Assembly (NCBI RefSeq): GCF_006335005.1 | Contig: NZ_VDMP01000026.1 | Span: 383,946-447,945 of the forward strand | DNA: 64,000 bases | From: Nocardioides albidus | Lineage (GTDB): Bacteria > Actinomycetota > Actinomycetes > Propionibacteriales > Nocardioidaceae | Reading direction: 5' to 3' | Shown: piece after piece, positions 24,649 through 33,281 of the stretch | Layout of the letters: the number at the start of each line of letters is the position of its first letter | Numbering within the stretch: position 1 is the first letter of the stretch | Notes under the pieces: generated by a model | Database searches by the model: none | Told to the model about the DNA's origin: nothing | The model's input: the letters and a program-made list of their open reading frames with translations, nothing else | Translations under genes and position numbers: made by a program

Positions 24649-25845
24649 ATGGCTAGGCCCCGCACTCCGATCGGGACATTCGGCGAGCTCGAGTTCACGA
24701 CGCTTCCCAACGGCACGGTGCGAGCGAGGACGCGCTTCAGGGATCATGACGGGCGGCTGCGACGGGTCGAAGCCAGCGGCGACACTCGCAAGAGCGCCGA
24801 ACACCGCCTCAAGGAGAAGCTCGCGCTCCGCGGCGGCTATTCGGCCGGGTTCGGCGAGCTGACGCCCGACAGCACATTTAGCCACCTGGTCGACGTATGG
24901 CTAGAGGACCTCGACCTCCAGGGCAAGCTCGCGGAGAGCACGAGGGCGCTGTACGAGCGAAACATGCGCCAGCTCGTCATGCCGGCGTTCGAGAACTACC
25001 TCTTGCGCGAAATCAGCGTGCGCAAGGTGGACCAGTTCATCAAGCGCCTGGCGTCGGCCAAGAGCTACAGCACCGCCAAGCAGGCACGCACAGTCCTCAG
25101 CCTCGCGCTCGGCCTGGCCGTCCGCTATGACGCACTCCGAGAGAACCCCGTCCGCGACACAGCCCGCCTCCACAAGCCGCCCTCGGAGACGATGGCCCTG
25201 ACACTGGAGCAGGTTGAGGCGATCCGCGCGGCGGTACGCAGTTGGCGCCGCGCACCAGGGACGCCGGGTCCGCCGCCTGACGGTCAGTTGGAGCAGATCA
25301 TCGAGGTCATGCTCGGGACCTCCGCGCGGATCGGCGAGGTGCTCGCGATCCGAAAGTGCGATGTCGACGTCACGGTAACCCCGGCGACAGTCCGCATCTG
25401 CGGCACGATCGTGTCCCCCGCGGGGAAGCCGACCTATCGGCAGTCCCATCCGAAAACGGCCAAGTCGACTCGGGTGGTGTCGGTGCCGACCTTCGCTGCG
25501 GAGGTGATCCGTCAGCGGCTGGCTGTGGTCAGTCACGAGCCGGCCGAGAATCTGCTCTTCCACACCCGGAACGGGACTCCGTTGACGACCAACAACATCC
25601 GGCGCAGGCTGCGATCCGTGCTGTCGGATGCCGGGATCGAAGGGGTGACTCCCCATGCCTTCCGCCGCACCGTGGCGACGGTCCTCGACCGGGCCAGCGG
25701 CCCGGACCTGGCTGCCGAGCTGCTCGGACACACCTCCTCGAAGATCACCAAGGAGCACTACATCGAGCCCGACGAGGCCGTTGATCCTGTGACGGCCGAG
25801 ATCCTCGAGGCGCTGGCTCCGAAACGGGCGAAGGAGACGTCGTGA
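24649..25845 (+). CDS. Tyrosine integrase of the element
   Basis: A 398-residue site-specific tyrosine recombinase. N-terminal residues 75-165 form the SAM-like core-binding domain. The catalytic set is complete: R227 (SARIGE), H336 and R339 (HAFRR), H361 (LGHTSSK) and Y371 (EHY). It follows xis and sits at the tRNA-fMet 3' end, which it presumably uses as attB. The N-terminal 60 residues form an AP2-like arm-binding domain. The stop codon overlaps the start of the toxin gene. Confidence 0.9.
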   Translation: MARPRTPIGTFGELEFTTLPNGTVRARTRFRDHDGRLRRVEASGDTRKSAEHRLKEKLALRGGYSAGFGELTPDSTFSHLVDVWLEDLDLQGKLAESTRALYERNMRQLVMPAFENYLLREISVRKVDQFIKRLASAKSYSTAKQARTVLSLALGLAVRYDALRENPVRDTARLHKPPSETMALTLEQVEAIRAAVRSWRRAPGTPGPPPDGQLEQIIEVMLGTSARIGEVLAIRKCDVDVTVTPATVRICGTIVSPAGKPTYRQSHPKTAKSTRVVSVPTFAAEVIRQRLAVVSHEPAENLLFHTRNGTPLTTNNIRRRLRSVLSDAGIEGVTPHAFRRTVATVLDRASGPDLAAELLGHTSSKITKEHYIEPDEAVDPVTAEILEALAPKRAKETS

Positions 25846-26288
25846 ACGAGGAGGAGCCCGATCGTCATACCCTTTCCCACGTAGAGGGGAAAGGGTATAC
25901 TGCTGGAGTCTGGGAGGTCGACGTCGAGCTGATCGAGGGCTGGCTCGACGAGGCGGATCCAGACACCTTCGACCAAGTGATCGCTGCGATCCGTCTGCTC
26001 GCAGATCACGGCCCGGGACTTGGTCGACCACTGGTGGACTCGATCGTCGGGTCTCGACACAAGAACATGAAGGAGCTGCGACCCGGGTCCGCAGGTCGCA
26101 GTGAGGTGAGGATCCTGTTCGCGTTCGATCCGAAGCGCAGAGGGATCATGCTCCTTGCCGGCGACAAGCACGGGGCGTGGCAGAAGTGGTATCGCACGAA
26201 CATCCCGATCGCTGACGATCGGTACGACGAGCACCTGAAGAAGCTCAAGGAACAGAAGGGCGGGGAACGAGATGGCAAAGACGCTTGA
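25842..26288 (+). CDS. HigB/RelE-type toxin
   Basis: A RelE-superfamily toxin of the HigB type. The core reads VWEVDVELIEGWLDEAD, then GRPLVDSIVGSRHKNMKELRPGS and RILFAFDPKRRGIMLLAGDK, matching ribosome-dependent mRNA interferases. The GTG at 25842 is the only in-frame start, yet family members usually begin at the WEVDVE segment near codon 23. No ATG, GTG or TTG exists there in frame. So either the first 22 residues are a real extension or translation starts unusually. A 32-base palindrome lies within this stretch. It overlaps the antitoxin gene by 17 bases, with the toxin first as in HigBA. Confidence 0.75.
   Translation: MNEEEPDRHTLSHVEGKGYTAGVWEVDVELIEGWLDEADPDTFDQVIAAIRLLADHGPGLGRPLVDSIVGSRHKNMKELRPGSAGRSEVRILFAFDPKRRGIMLLAGDKHGAWQKWYRTNIPIADDRYDEHLKKLKEQKGGERDGKDA
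25867..25901 (+). promoter_or_regulatory. Perfect 12-bp palindrome with -10, likely HigBA operator
   Basis: The arms ATACCCTTTCCC (25867-25878) and GGGAAAGGGTAT (25887-25898) are exact complements around an 8-base spacer. The end of the right arm overlaps TATACT (25896-25901), a perfect -10. This is the layout of a self-repressing toxin-antitoxin operator, here inside the annotated 5' end of the toxin gene. Confidence 0.7.
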
Positions 26289-26577
26289 GGAGTACATGGC
26301 CAAGCGCCCCGGCCGTCCCGACGTCCAGGCGCGCCACATGGAGCGCATGCTCGCCGAGGTGCGCGCCTACCGCCTCCGTGAGCTGCGCGAGATGATGGCC
26401 ATGACCCAGACCGACGTCGCGGAGACGCTGGAGATCAGCCAGAAGCGGGTCTCCGAGATCGAGCGCGGAGACGTCGAGCGGACCAAGGTCGACACCCTTC
26501 GTCGCTACGCCGATGCGCTCGGCGGGACGCTGCGGGTGGAGGTCCAGGTCGGCGACGAGACGTATCAAATCGCCTGA
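26272..26577 (+). CDS. HigA-type XRE antitoxin
   Basis: A 101-residue antitoxin. The helix-turn-helix is at residues 38-70 (LREMMAMTQTDVAETLEISQKRVSEIERGD). N-terminal basic helices precede it and a short beta-rich tail (TLRVEVQVGDETYQIA) follows. It should bind the preceding toxin and repress the promoter at 25867-25901. The ATG at 26272 lies inside the end of the toxin gene. The pair probably stabilises the element. Confidence 0.85.
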   Translation: MAKTLEEYMAKRPGRPDVQARHMERMLAEVRAYRLRELREMMAMTQTDVAETLEISQKRVSEIERGDVERTKVDTLRRYADALGGTLRVEVQVGDETYQIA

Positions 26578-26672
26578 GCGGGTCGACTTCTGCGGATCCT
26601 CGCTTGCGTCGCGCCGCAGGGCCTTGTTGCGTCGGTGTCCCCAAGGCGCGCGACTGCTGGCCTCGAGCAGCC

Positions 26673-27974
26673 TCAGATTCCTAGTTCGGGCGGACGATGT
26701 GCCGGACGGTGGATAAGGGCGGCGTGGAGGTCCGCCCGGCTCGTACCCGCGGACGAGATGGTGGGCTCGTCCGGTGGTCTCAGGTGCTTGCGTGCTGTCC
26801 GGATGACCTCAAGGTCAGTTGCTTGCGCGACGGGCACAAAGCGCTCACGGACCGGGTGAACCAGACGTCCGTCTCCGCTCACCAGCCGTGGGACGGTCAC
26901 GCGCTGGACGAAGGCTCCGCGCTCCACACCGGCTTCGAGGATGTCGGCGATGCGCGTGTCGACTCTTCGGAACAAGGACTGGAAGCCGCCGAGCATCCTC
27001 GGCTCGATCACCGTCTCCGGACGCAGGGCCTTCAGTCGGCCGACGGCGTTCGCCGCCTCGCCCGCCGCGGCCGTGCCGTTGCCAAGCCGCCCTCCGATGT
27101 TGCGGAGCTCGCGCTGGATGCGCGAGTAGGTCTCTGCACGTGCGCCCCATTGCCCAGCGAGGTCGGGATCGATCCGTTGGGCGTATGGCACCAGGCCGGC
27201 ACTGAGCAGGCGCTGCGAGTCGACGACCAGGCGCAGATTCATCGCATCGGGGAAGGACGCCAGCCTCACGAGCAGGTTGTGCTCGGCTTGGAGGACACCG
27301 AGCACGCCCGGCTTCGCTGGTCCTCCGATGGGCTTCGTCCGCGGCCGCCAGCCGGTCTGGTCGACGCTGTAATCGGGCTGCCCGAGGCTCACGTCCAATG
27401 CCGTGGCGAGCGCAGCCCACCCGAGACGGTCGCAGCCGGCGATGGGCTCCCATCCGGGTGTGTTGCGATACCGGCGGTCGAGTACGACGAGGGCCTGGCT
27501 GATGGCCGCGACGTCGCCTGCGATCGTTCGCGACTGCGCCGCGGTGAGGTGGATCGCCTGGTCGGGCGCCGTGTCGTGCTCGGCGAGCGCTGCAGCGCGT
27601 GCCGCGAGACGCCAATGTTCGACGACGCCGTTTGAGCTGGGGGTCGTGAGGTCCTGGCTCGACGCCGGCCGCGTCGCCGCCCGATCGCGAGCCCCCTCCA
27701 AGCCTCGAGCGAGTTCGGCCACTGCGGCGCCGTGATCGCTCGCCGCGCGGAACGGGTCGGCCGGCTTCTGCGGAACGTTGGGGAACGTGAGCGGCCGAGC
27801 CACGCCGATGGCCTGCGCGCACCAGACGAGAACGGACTGTCGGTATCGCAGGATCTGTTGTCCCGCCGCGGCGCGCTCCGCCGGTGAATCTGCGGCGAGG
27901 CGACGCATGATCCGGTGCTGGCGAAGGAGTGCAGCCAGCTCCGCGCGCATCTGGGCGCCGTTCTCGCCGTACAT
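26673..27974 (-). CDS. Hypothetical protein of the element
   Basis: A 433-residue protein I do not recognise. It is mostly alpha-helical and rich in Ala, Arg and Leu, with no membrane segment and no clear nucleotide-binding motif. The ATG at 27974 shares its A with the TGA of the preceding gene (TGATG), so the two are co-translated. It lies at the end of the leftward run with the DUF4913 and SSB genes. Proteins of this size and composition occur in actinobacterial conjugative elements near SSB, and a role in DNA transfer is only guessed. It converges with the HigA gene. Confidence 0.55.
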   Translation of the reverse strand: MYGENGAQMRAELAALLRQHRIMRRLAADSPAERAAAGQQILRYRQSVLVWCAQAIGVARPLTFPNVPQKPADPFRAASDHGAAVAELARGLEGARDRAATRPASSQDLTTPSSNGVVEHWRLAARAAALAEHDTAPDQAIHLTAAQSRTIAGDVAAISQALVVLDRRYRNTPGWEPIAGCDRLGWAALATALDVSLGQPDYSVDQTGWRPRTKPIGGPAKPGVLGVLQAEHNLLVRLASFPDAMNLRLVVDSQRLLSAGLVPYAQRIDPDLAGQWGARAETYSRIQRELRNIGGRLGNGTAAAGEAANAVGRLKALRPETVIEPRMLGGFQSLFRRVDTRIADILEAGVERGAFVQRVTVPRLVSGDGRLVHPVRERFVPVAQATDLEVIRTARKHLRPPDEPTISSAGTSRADLHAALIHRPAHRPPELGI

Positions 27975-28273
27975 CAGCCGATGTCCAGGTCGTGTGCGTC
28001 GACGAGCATCGCCAGAATCAGCTCGACCGACAAGGCGTCGACGCCGTAGTCCTCGAGTTCCTGAATGGCGCTGCGCGCGCACGCGAGAAGGATGGCGCGG
28101 TCGTCAGTGAGGTCCTCGGTGTCCAGTGCCGGGCACTCGTCGCCGTGCACCCGGTCGAGTTCGAGGAGGACGCGCTCGTATGCGGAGGAGGCGTCGAGTT
28201 TCAGCGCCTGGTCGGCGAGGGCCGCGATGTAGGACCTCGCTTGAGCGAGTGTTTGTGCGTGGGGGAGAAGCAT
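27974..28273 (-). CDS. Small helical hypothetical protein
   Basis: A 99-residue acidic, all-helical protein (segments such as LAQARSYIAALADQALKLD and LSVELILAMLVDAHDLD). No family was recognised. The ATG at 28273 is preceded by a strong GGAGGG. It overlaps the 433-residue hypothetical by one base, so the two probably form a unit. It may be a partner or chaperone of that protein. Confidence 0.6.
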   Translation of the reverse strand: MLLPHAQTLAQARSYIAALADQALKLDASSAYERVLLELDRVHGDECPALDTEDLTDDRAILLACARSAIQELEDYGVDALSVELILAMLVDAHDLDIG

Positions 28274-28392
28274 CGTCCCTCCTTCAGGTGGTCGGATATC
28301 GACCCTGTGCCGGCAGTCGTCGTCCGGGGGTTCGCCGTTCGGTCTTCTGTGGACGAGCCCGCGCTCGGGCTGGCCATGGCGCGCTCCTGGAG

Positions 28393-28929
28393 TCAGCCGA
28401 TGAGCTGCTGGTCGACCATCGCCGCGATCCGGCGCCGGCGGAGCACGTCCTCGCGCACGAACTGCGCGAAGTCCTCGTCCCGGTTCGGGATCTCGATCTC
28501 GGTGCCTGTCTGGGGCGCTGACTCGCCGGGCCACGTCGTCTGCCGGGTGGGTCGGTCGCGATCGAGCCGCGTACCGCAGATCGAGACCCAGTCCCGCAGG
28601 CGGTAACGAGCGTCCGAGAAGTCGCGCATCCATGCGATGGGAGCCGACGGTGATGCTGACTCGTGGTAGCAGCTCAGCCAGTGACAGTGCAGCGCCGAGA
28701 GTTCCCAGACAAGCTCGTCGTGGCGGTGCCAGTACGGCGGCACGATGTTGGGCGGGAGGCCGAACGTGACCTTGAGCCACTTCACCCAGTGGTCGAGGTC
28801 CCGCCACTCGATCTCGGCCTGCTCGGCGTCGAGGAGGTTCCAATTGATCGGGGCCGGTGGGCGCTCGAGCAGGTCGCTCACGCTGCGCCACGCATCAACG
28901 TCGTCGGGCTCGTCCGGAAACGGACTCAT
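28393..28929 (-). CDS. DUF4913-type protein
   Basis: A 178-residue protein resembling the DUF4913 family, found in actinobacterial plasmids and conjugative elements. The core reads HWVKWLKVTFGLPPN, then PPYWHRHDELVWELSALHCHWLSCY, with several conserved Trp and His residues. The tail has the basic helix DVLRRRRIAAMVDQQ. Its function is unknown, but its place next to SSB suggests DNA transfer or replication. Start: ATG at 28929, with a GTG one codon upstream. A 119-base spacer separates it from the next gene. Confidence 0.65.
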   Translation of the reverse strand: MSPFPDEPDDVDAWRSVSDLLERPPAPINWNLLDAEQAEIEWRDLDHWVKWLKVTFGLPPNIVPPYWHRHDELVWELSALHCHWLSCYHESASPSAPIAWMRDFSDARYRLRDWVSICGTRLDRDRPTRQTTWPGESAPQTGTEIEIPNRDEDFAQFVREDVLRRRRIAAMVDQQLIG

Positions 28930-28942
28930 CACAACGCCTCGG

Positions 28943-29356
28943 TCAGAGGCCGACGGCGGGCGGCTGCGGCACAGCGGTCAGGGGCGGGTCGGCGGCGTGA
29001 CGTCCGCGCTGAACGACGTAGTCGGTCTTGTTGGCGTTGTGGCCGATCTTGCGGGCAACGAACTCCTCCCTGACGACGCTGCCCTCGCGGCCGTCCACGT
29101 CGTACTCGTGGACGTAGCCACTGGCCACGAAAGAGTCACCCTTGCGGAAACGGGCGTACGTCTCGCGGGCGGTGCTCTCGAAGGCCACCATGTCGTGGAA
29201 GGTCGGGTCGAGCTTCGTGAAGCTGCCGTCGACCTCCTTGCGCCACTGCTCGATGCCGACACGCAGACGGCAGCACTCGGCGCCCTGCTTGGTGAAGTGG
29301 AGCTCCGGCGCGGAGGCGACGAAGCCGACTAGGCTCATCTGAGTGGGAATGGACAT
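28943..29356 (-). CDS. Single-stranded DNA-binding protein
   Basis: A 137-residue OB-fold SSB. The N-terminus has the typical LVGFVASAPELHFTKQGAECCRLRVGI strand, and TFHDMVAFESTARETYARFRKGDSFVASGYV matches the central SSB segment. It lacks the long Gly-rich linker and the acidic C-terminal tip of chromosomal SSBs, so it is a plasmid-type SSB. Start at 29356, two codons in, with AGGAG five bases upstream. It probably covers single-stranded DNA during transfer. Confidence 0.8.
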   Translation of the reverse strand: MSIPTQMSLVGFVASAPELHFTKQGAECCRLRVGIEQWRKEVDGSFTKLDPTFHDMVAFESTARETYARFRKGDSFVASGYVHEYDVDGREGSVVREEFVARKIGHNANKTDYVVQRGRHAADPPLTAVPQPPAVGL

Positions 29357-29473
29357 CATGACTCCTGGGATCTGGCGGCGCCTCGATGAACACCGCGCTC
29401 AGGAGTGAGGTGCACTGGCTACGCCACCAGCCGGAAGTCCGAGCTACTCGAGCCGGAAGCGTGCACAGCCCTG

Positions 29474-31450
29474 TCAGCCGGCCTCAGTGCCTTGGTCGAT
29501 CTCTTCTTCGAATACCTCATCGGGGAGATACGGCGCGTACCTCTCGCGCATCAGACTGAGCCCTGTGTCGCGATCAGACTCGTACTGAAGTGACTGTTCA
29601 ACAAACTTGATTCGATGGCGCGCGGACGACAGAACCTCGGCCCAGGTATGGACCCAGATGCTGTACTTCTCGCCCTGATGAGCGCACCCGAACGGGCGAC
29701 CGATCTGTCGACGCATCTCGTCGACGTCCTTGCGGGTGTCGTTGCCGATCAACCAGAAGTCCCATGTCACGTTGGGTTGGTTGAACCGCTCGTCGTTCAC
29801 GATTGCACTGGCGTAGCTCCGCAGTTGGTCCACGTCAGCCGCCTCAAGACGGTGGTTCGGGCGCTTAAGCTCCACGACCAGGTGGGTCATGCGGTCCTCG
29901 TTGGATGGCATGGAGCGACCAAGCACCAGATCTGGAATCGCCTCCTTGCCGTCGTCGCGGACGATCTTCGAGCTCGCCAACTCCACGTCTTGGCCGAGCT
30001 TCTGCAGAAACTTCTTAAGCACGGCGTTGAGCGGCTTGTCGTCGCCAGTGATCGACCACTGCTCGCCGAACAGCCACGTCTCGTTCGCGAGGATGCGGTG
30101 CAACTGCCGGCGTTCCAGCATCCGCCGGCGGGTCTGACGATCGAACAGCAACGCATCAAGCCCGTTCAGGAAGTCGACGCGCCCTCCGATCTCCTTACCC
30201 ACCTGGATCAGGTGGGTCAGCGACGTGCGTTCCAAGATCTCCTTTAATTCGTCCAGTCGCTGCCCCGGGAGCTTCACCACCTCGTGGAGTATTGGCAGCA
30301 AGGATTCCGGATCGTTTTCCAACGCCTCGCGCATCAGGCGCAATGCCAGCGCCTTGACGCGACGCGACTTGGTCTCCTCGATGGTGCGCGCCGTGGTCAT
30401 CGCCACGACATTGAAGATCTCGCGAGTTGCGCTCTCGACGGCATTTTGCGGTTCGCCGTCCTCAAACGGGTAGACCCCTTCAGCCTTCCACCCCCGGACC
30501 GTGTCAGCCTCCCGCTTGCGTGCTGAGTCGGCGAGAGCCGCTCGGAGCGCTGCCTTGGCTGTCGTGATCACCTGCCCAGGCAGCGAGTCGAGGTCGTCCA
30601 GAAGGAGCATGGGGGCGTCGTGACTGAATCCATCCCACCGCAAGTAGGCGGTGAACTCCGACCCGGGACTCCGAATGCCGGGCGGAATGTCGTCGATAAT
30701 CGAGCCGTCTGCAGTGCACAGGTAGAGCCGACGGTCGACGTTCGACAGATTCCACTCGATGAGAGTGAGGCTCGCAGTCCCATCGACGCCGTCTGGCAGT
30801 TCGAGCTCGATCTCCCGCTGCGTCTCGATAACGGAGACCGGGGTAAGAGCCTCGTCTAGGAACTCGATGTTGAAGTCTTCGTAGCGCTCCAGATGGAGCG
30901 CGAACTCTCCCAGGAGCTGGTTTCGTAGGTCGTCAGTCCGGTCAAAAGCGCTCTGCGCGGCAGCGGTGACCATGCCGACAACGACTCGCGTGCCTGACGT
31001 CGTCGATTCGCAGGCGCCCTCGCTGATCTCCATGTGCTGAAGGTCGTCGGCATTGCCACGTACCGTGACGGTCGACGGCGCCCCTCCCTCTACCTGGGGT
31101 GCCGTCGAGACCCATTGCACGGAGCGTCCCAGGCCGAAAGCGGCGTACCTGCCCCGGCCGAGTTTTCCGTGCACTGGCCGCTTCCCCTCAGTGAGTGCGC
31201 CCGGCTTGCGCTTCCAACTGTCGCCAACAGTCTCGAAGGCCAACTGCGCACGCTGGAGATTCATCCCGTGCCCGTCGTCCTCGACTTGGATCTGGTCGAT
31301 GGCCCCGAGGGCGTTGGTTGTCACGCGAACGCGCACCAATGTGGCGTCCTCGTCGAAGGCGTTCCAGATCAGCTCGCACAGCCCTGCGCCGGGCCGTTTG
31401 ACATAGCTCTCGAGGATGGACTTGCCCGCGTGCACGGTGATCCTCGTCAT
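29474..31450 (-). CDS. GHKL ATPase fused to PD-(D/E)XK nuclease
   Basis: A 658-residue two-part protein. The N-terminus has a Bergerat ATPase: E26, N30 and D33 (ELIWNAFDEDA), the DDGHG box at 58-62 and the Gly-rich GKLGRGRY near 95-102. The ATPase is followed by a sensor-like middle region. The C-terminus holds a PD-(D/E)XK nuclease: NETWLFGEQW at 456-465, D507 (IPDLVLG), E527-L-K529 (VVELKRP) and QLRSY at 542-546. It belongs to no family I can name with confidence. It lies in the element between the coupling-protein gene and SSB, in the same orientation, 115 bases downstream. Predicted role: ATP-gated DNA cleavage, possibly defence. A clear ribosome site is missing; the ATG at 31450 is preferred because the fold begins there. 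Confidence 0.75.
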   Translation of the reverse strand: MTRITVHAGKSILESYVKRPGAGLCELIWNAFDEDATLVRVRVTTNALGAIDQIQVEDDGHGMNLQRAQLAFETVGDSWKRKPGALTEGKRPVHGKLGRGRYAAFGLGRSVQWVSTAPQVEGGAPSTVTVRGNADDLQHMEISEGACESTTSGTRVVVGMVTAAAQSAFDRTDDLRNQLLGEFALHLERYEDFNIEFLDEALTPVSVIETQREIELELPDGVDGTASLTLIEWNLSNVDRRLYLCTADGSIIDDIPPGIRSPGSEFTAYLRWDGFSHDAPMLLLDDLDSLPGQVITTAKAALRAALADSARKREADTVRGWKAEGVYPFEDGEPQNAVESATREIFNVVAMTTARTIEETKSRRVKALALRLMREALENDPESLLPILHEVVKLPGQRLDELKEILERTSLTHLIQVGKEIGGRVDFLNGLDALLFDRQTRRRMLERRQLHRILANETWLFGEQWSITGDDKPLNAVLKKFLQKLGQDVELASSKIVRDDGKEAIPDLVLGRSMPSNEDRMTHLVVELKRPNHRLEAADVDQLRSYASAIVNDERFNQPNVTWDFWLIGNDTRKDVDEMRRQIGRPFGCAHQGEKYSIWVHTWAEVLSSARHRIKFVEQSLQYESDRDTGLSLMRERYAPYLPDEVFEEEIDQGTEAG

Positions 31451-31565
31451 GTCGTCATGCTGCCACAGAGGTCCGACACGTCCGGGGGCTCGGAGTGGCG
31501 TGCACGAGACTCCAGGAGGGCGCCCGGGCGGCCTGGTGCGATTCGGTGTCGAAAACGGTGCTGGC

Positions 31566-33281
31566 TCATCGATTCGTCCAAGATCGAAGGCCAGCCACGA
31601 TGGGCGGCACCGAGCGAAGCAGCACGAGGCCGGTGCCGAAGGGAAGCGTTCGGATCCGCTCTGGCGGCATTACCGCGACGCGGCGAGTCGACCGCTGAAG
31701 GGAGCGCTGGCCGTAGTCGCCGATGCTCACGGTGTCGGTGCGCTCGTCGCGCTCGCCGATGAGAACCGAGAGTTCCTGCAGGTCCTTCGAGGCCGATGCG
31801 CCGCCGAGGATGACCTTGACGATGCTCGCGTCCCAGATCGTGCTGGCCGCATGGTCGCCCCACTTGTTGCGCGCCTGAGCCAGCGACTGGAGGACGGGCA
31901 TTGTCGTGATCCCGGTCCCGCCGCCCTCGGCCATCAGGACCGGGAGGGAGGGGAGCGGCGCGAGGTTGCCGATCTCGTCGAGCGCCATGAGGACGGGAGG
32001 GTCCAGGCGTGAGCCTGGTGACGCCGCAGCGAGGTGACGGGCGACCTCGGTGAGGTCTTCCATGAACGCGGCGACGAGCGGCCACGAGGCACCTGCGCCG
32101 GCTCCGGTGGCCAGCAGGTAGAGAGTGCCGCATTTGGTAAGGAAGTCGCGCGGGTCGAACGCCTCGCCCGGCTCCGGGCTGACGGCCTCCAGCACGGCAG
32201 GATCGGCGAGGCAGGAGAGAGCTTGGGCGACGGCCATCCAGATGGAGTCACGGGTGCGCGGATCTGAGCTGATCATGCCCTCGAGCGAGTCCGACCATCC
32301 CGCAGCTGCTTGCGGGTGGCTGGCGAGGATGCCGACGGCGTCAGCTGCGGCAGATGCGGACAGAGACCATTCGAAGAGTGCGCGAGTCGGTAGTTGCTCG
32401 AGGGCGGCTGCATGGAGGAGCGCTTGGAGCGCGGAGCGGGCCTTGCCTTCCCAGAAGCCGCCGGACTCTGTGCCGCCGGAGGAGAGTCCGGTCGACGACG
32501 CCAGCCCTGAAGCGCGGATCATCGCAGTTAGGGGCTGTTCGCAGCCGCGGATCGGCGACCATCGAACGCCGCAACCGTCGACGGCTGGCACTCCCTCGGT
32601 GAGGTGCTGAGGGTCGAACACGGCGACCGGCCCGTGTTCCTTGCGGGCTGTGATCGTGGAGGCGATGTTGTCCGGCCGTGTGGAGGTGGTGACGACGGTC
32701 CCGGGCGCGTCGAGGATGGCATTGATGACGAGGTGGAGTCCCTTGCCGGAACGTGGCGGACCGATCACGAGGATCGAGTCCTCGACCGATGCCCAGATCT
32801 CGCGGCCACAGCTGCGTCCGATCAGGTAGCCGACGTCGCTCGCGCGGGGGTGGCGGATCGAGGGCCGAAGGGTGGCGGCACGTCGTACGAGGGCCTTCTT
32901 CGATGCGGTCGTGTCGATGTCCCGGGCGGTTGCGGTGCCCTTGATGCGGTGGGGATCTCGAGCAGCCCGGTGCCGCAGACGAGCGACCAATCTCCACACG
33001 CACCAGGCGATTGTCGCGAGGACGCCGAGCAGCAGCACAACGACGCTCCAATACGCGATCGCTGACAACCCGGGCGCCTCGAATGCTTGTGCTGGCCGGC
33101 GAGGCTCGGTCAGGACCCGCAGTCCGCTCGCGATCCCGCCTTCGGGCGCGGCCGCACCCGTTGCGACCGCAGCGGCCGTGGCTGCGGCGCGGAGCACCAG
33201 CGCCAGAGTGAGCGCCGCGACTATCCCGATGAGTGCCAGGTTCACGAGCTCGTCGTTCCCACCGCGTGCTGCGGGGTTCAT
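31566..33281 (-). CDS. VirD4/TraG-type conjugative coupling ATPase
   Basis: A 571-residue type IV coupling protein. Two N-terminal membrane helices (about 13-40 and 72-100) are followed by an AAA+ motor: Walker A GPPRSGKG at 174-181, Walker B VLMALDEIGN with D435-E436 and a TraG-like TGITTMPVLQSLAQARNKWG segment. It would bring the DNA-relaxase complex to the transfer channel. It overlaps the 154-residue gene by four bases and follows ArdC in one run. It is shorter than proteobacterial TraG but matches actinobacterial conjugative element versions. Confidence 0.85.
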   Translation of the reverse strand: MNPAARGGNDELVNLALIGIVAALTLALVLRAAATAAAVATGAAAPEGGIASGLRVLTEPRRPAQAFEAPGLSAIAYWSVVVLLLGVLATIAWCVWRLVARLRHRAARDPHRIKGTATARDIDTTASKKALVRRAATLRPSIRHPRASDVGYLIGRSCGREIWASVEDSILVIGPPRSGKGLHLVINAILDAPGTVVTTSTRPDNIASTITARKEHGPVAVFDPQHLTEGVPAVDGCGVRWSPIRGCEQPLTAMIRASGLASSTGLSSGGTESGGFWEGKARSALQALLHAAALEQLPTRALFEWSLSASAAADAVGILASHPQAAAGWSDSLEGMISSDPRTRDSIWMAVAQALSCLADPAVLEAVSPEPGEAFDPRDFLTKCGTLYLLATGAGAGASWPLVAAFMEDLTEVARHLAAASPGSRLDPPVLMALDEIGNLAPLPSLPVLMAEGGGTGITTMPVLQSLAQARNKWGDHAASTIWDASIVKVILGGASASKDLQELSVLIGERDERTDTVSIGDYGQRSLQRSTRRVAVMPPERIRTLPFGTGLVLLRSVPPIVAGLRSWTNR

